Assembly (NCBI GenBank): GCA_002419135.1
Contig: DIFM01000039.1
Coordinates: 1 to 23,789, forward strand
Length of the DNA: 23,789 nucleotides
Reading direction: 5' to 3'
Origin: Dehalococcoidia bacterium UBA5748
Lineage (GTDB): Bacteria > Chloroflexota > Dehalococcoidia > Dehalococcoidales > UBA5627
Shown here: in pieces, positions 22,964-23,789 of the stretch
Layout: every line of letters starts with the position of its first letter
Position numbering within the stretch: position 1 is the stretch's first letter
Position numbers and translations under genes: made by a program
The notes under the pieces: model-generated
The model's database searches: none
The model's input: only the letters and a program-made list of their open reading frames with translations
Told to the model about the DNA's origin: nothing

Positions 22964-23789
22964 GAGTCCATAACATATTGGACTTTTTAGGGTTAATAAA
23001 ATTATTCAAATAATAGCGCAAGGGGGGGATTTTGCCAATAGAGCGATGGGCTTTTTCAGTATTGTACCAAATGAGGTATTCCATAGGGAACCGGTTAAAT
23101 TCCTCCGGCTCATCGAGATAGTCGGTGTGGTGGTAAGCGAACTGTTCCTGAATAGTACGATTGAATCTTTCCGGGTGTCCATTGGATTGAGGATGACGGG
23201 GATAATTAAAGTAATGTACCGGCCCTTGTTGCCGGCATTCTTTGCTGAAATGCTTGGGAAACTCGTGCCCGTTATCTGTCTGAATTCTCGATATCTTGAA
23301 GGGAGCAACCCCTTTAAGCTTACGCAGGAAATCACGCGTGCAGGAGGAAGAGCCTGATTTGCAGGTATAGGCAAAGGCAAATCCGGGAGGCAAGTCAATA
23401 GCGGTTATGAGATAGCGTTTAATCCCGTCTACAAAGATATCCACAGTATCTATTTCTACCAGTTCTCCGGGCATTTTAGGATAAAATCCTTTCCTTCCGG
23501 TCTTTTTCATTCTGGGAACGGGACTTCTTGCATGAAGCTTACCTGTTTTCCCGTTAATACTGATTCTGGTTTGTTTTGGCAGCCGCCCTTTCTCCTTAAG
23601 GTCATGAATGACTCTGCCTATTGTAGATTCCGATGGCGGTTTTATACTCTTCTTTTTACAAGCCTCTTCTAACACAGGTGTAATGGTAGCCTTGTACACT
23701 CCGGGATGCAGCGTCCTGTATGAGATGATAAAACCTTCTATAAAAGGGTCGCCCGGACGTCTTTTTTTACGTTTTAGGGTCTTATCCCC
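22950..23789 (-). CDS. IS481-family transposase, 5' end off the window
   Basis: 279 codons are visible and the frame is open to the right edge; a GTG at 23699 is only an internal start. The rve-type DDE catalytic acids are visible: D in ELVEIDTVDIFVDG, D in ISRIQTDNGHEF and E in HPQSNGHPERFNRTIQEQF. It is preceded by a helix-turn-helix region (ESTIGRVIHDLKEKG). C-terminal YLIWYNTEKAHRSIGKIPP is typical of the family. The last three codons and the stop appear to lie in host DNA beyond the IS tip. No frameshift is seen, so this copy may be active. Confidence 0.88.
   Translation of the reverse strand, partial: GDKTLKRKKRRPGDPFIEGFIISYRTLHPGVYKATITPVLEEACKKKSIKPPSESTIGRVIHDLKEKGRLPKQTRISINGKTGKLHARSPVPRMKKTGRKGFYPKMPGELVEIDTVDIFVDGIKRYLITAIDLPPGFAFAYTCKSGSSSCTRDFLRKLKGVAPFKISRIQTDNGHEFPKHFSKECRQQGPVHYFNYPRHPQSNGHPERFNRTIQEQFAYHHTDYLDEPEEFNRFPMEYLIWYNTEKAHRSIGKIPPLRYYLNNFINPKKSNMLWTLTRA
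22959..23789. mobile_element. IS481-family insertion sequence, partial
   Basis: The left tip is placed at TGTAAGAGTCC (22959 onward) because IS481-type ends start with TGT and because the interrupted host frame ends there. The transposase fills the rest and the element leaves the window, so the other inverted repeat and any target duplication cannot be seen. Confidence 0.6.

Overview
The window looks like a piece of a bacterial chromosome of moderate GC content. The family versions and gene grouping recall Dehalococcoidia (Chloroflexota): a family-4 uracil-DNA glycosylase next to RNase J and FtsK, a glyA-prs-DUF2007-secA run, a SecA with an extra loop in its first nucleotide-binding domain, and many short palindromic intergenic repeats. 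This placement is inference from gene content; no rRNA or other marker was available.

Layout. Bases 1-164 hold the first codons of an edge gene whose ribosome-binding site lies in a perfect hairpin, and a 33-codon relic of a hotdog thioesterase. Bases 385-1500 carry an AhpD-like (CMD) protein and a DUF456 membrane protein. Bases 1501-2576 hold repeats, a terminator and an unrecognised minus-strand gene. Bases 2592-7402 are a plus-strand run of DNA repair, RNA decay and chromosome segregation genes (UDG, rnj, ftsK). Bases 7513-8928 hold two minus-strand genes, an AT-rich PIN-domain protein and a YkvA/DUF1232 membrane protein. Bases 8928-9478 are a mosaic of dispersed palindromic repeats. Bases 9479-11619 are uvrB (minus) with a 50-residue basic ORF coupled to its stop codon. 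Bases 11640-12112 contain a structured repeat element. Then come a PPOX-type flavin protein (12113-12523) and a decayed DUF262 gene (12602-13342, minus).

Bases 13530-18494 run on the plus strand. A polyprenyl-phosphate glycosyltransferase/GtrA fusion overlaps a PMT-type mannosyltransferase, which suggests protein or cell-surface mannosylation from a lipid-linked donor. They are followed by glyA, prs, a DUF2007 gene and then secA (18548-21211). Bases 21212-21660 are repeats and hairpins. Bases 21671-22770 are a two-gene arsenic module: a Cys-rich AbrB-like regulator and an ArsM arsenite methyltransferase with its own strong promoter. The right end (22787-23789) is a decayed DUF6998-like gene cut off by an IS481-family element that runs off the window.

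The core is housekeeping. The accessory signal is concentrated in the arsenic module, the edge mobile elements with the genes they cut, the PIN and DUF262 genes, the small ORF behind uvrB, and several families of hairpin repeats. I saw no CRISPR array, tRNA or rRNA. No clearly new multi-gene system is evident; the best candidates for something undescribed are the uvrB-coupled small protein, the twin GNRA-hairpin element at 11754-11892 and the Cys-rich regulator/ArsM pair.
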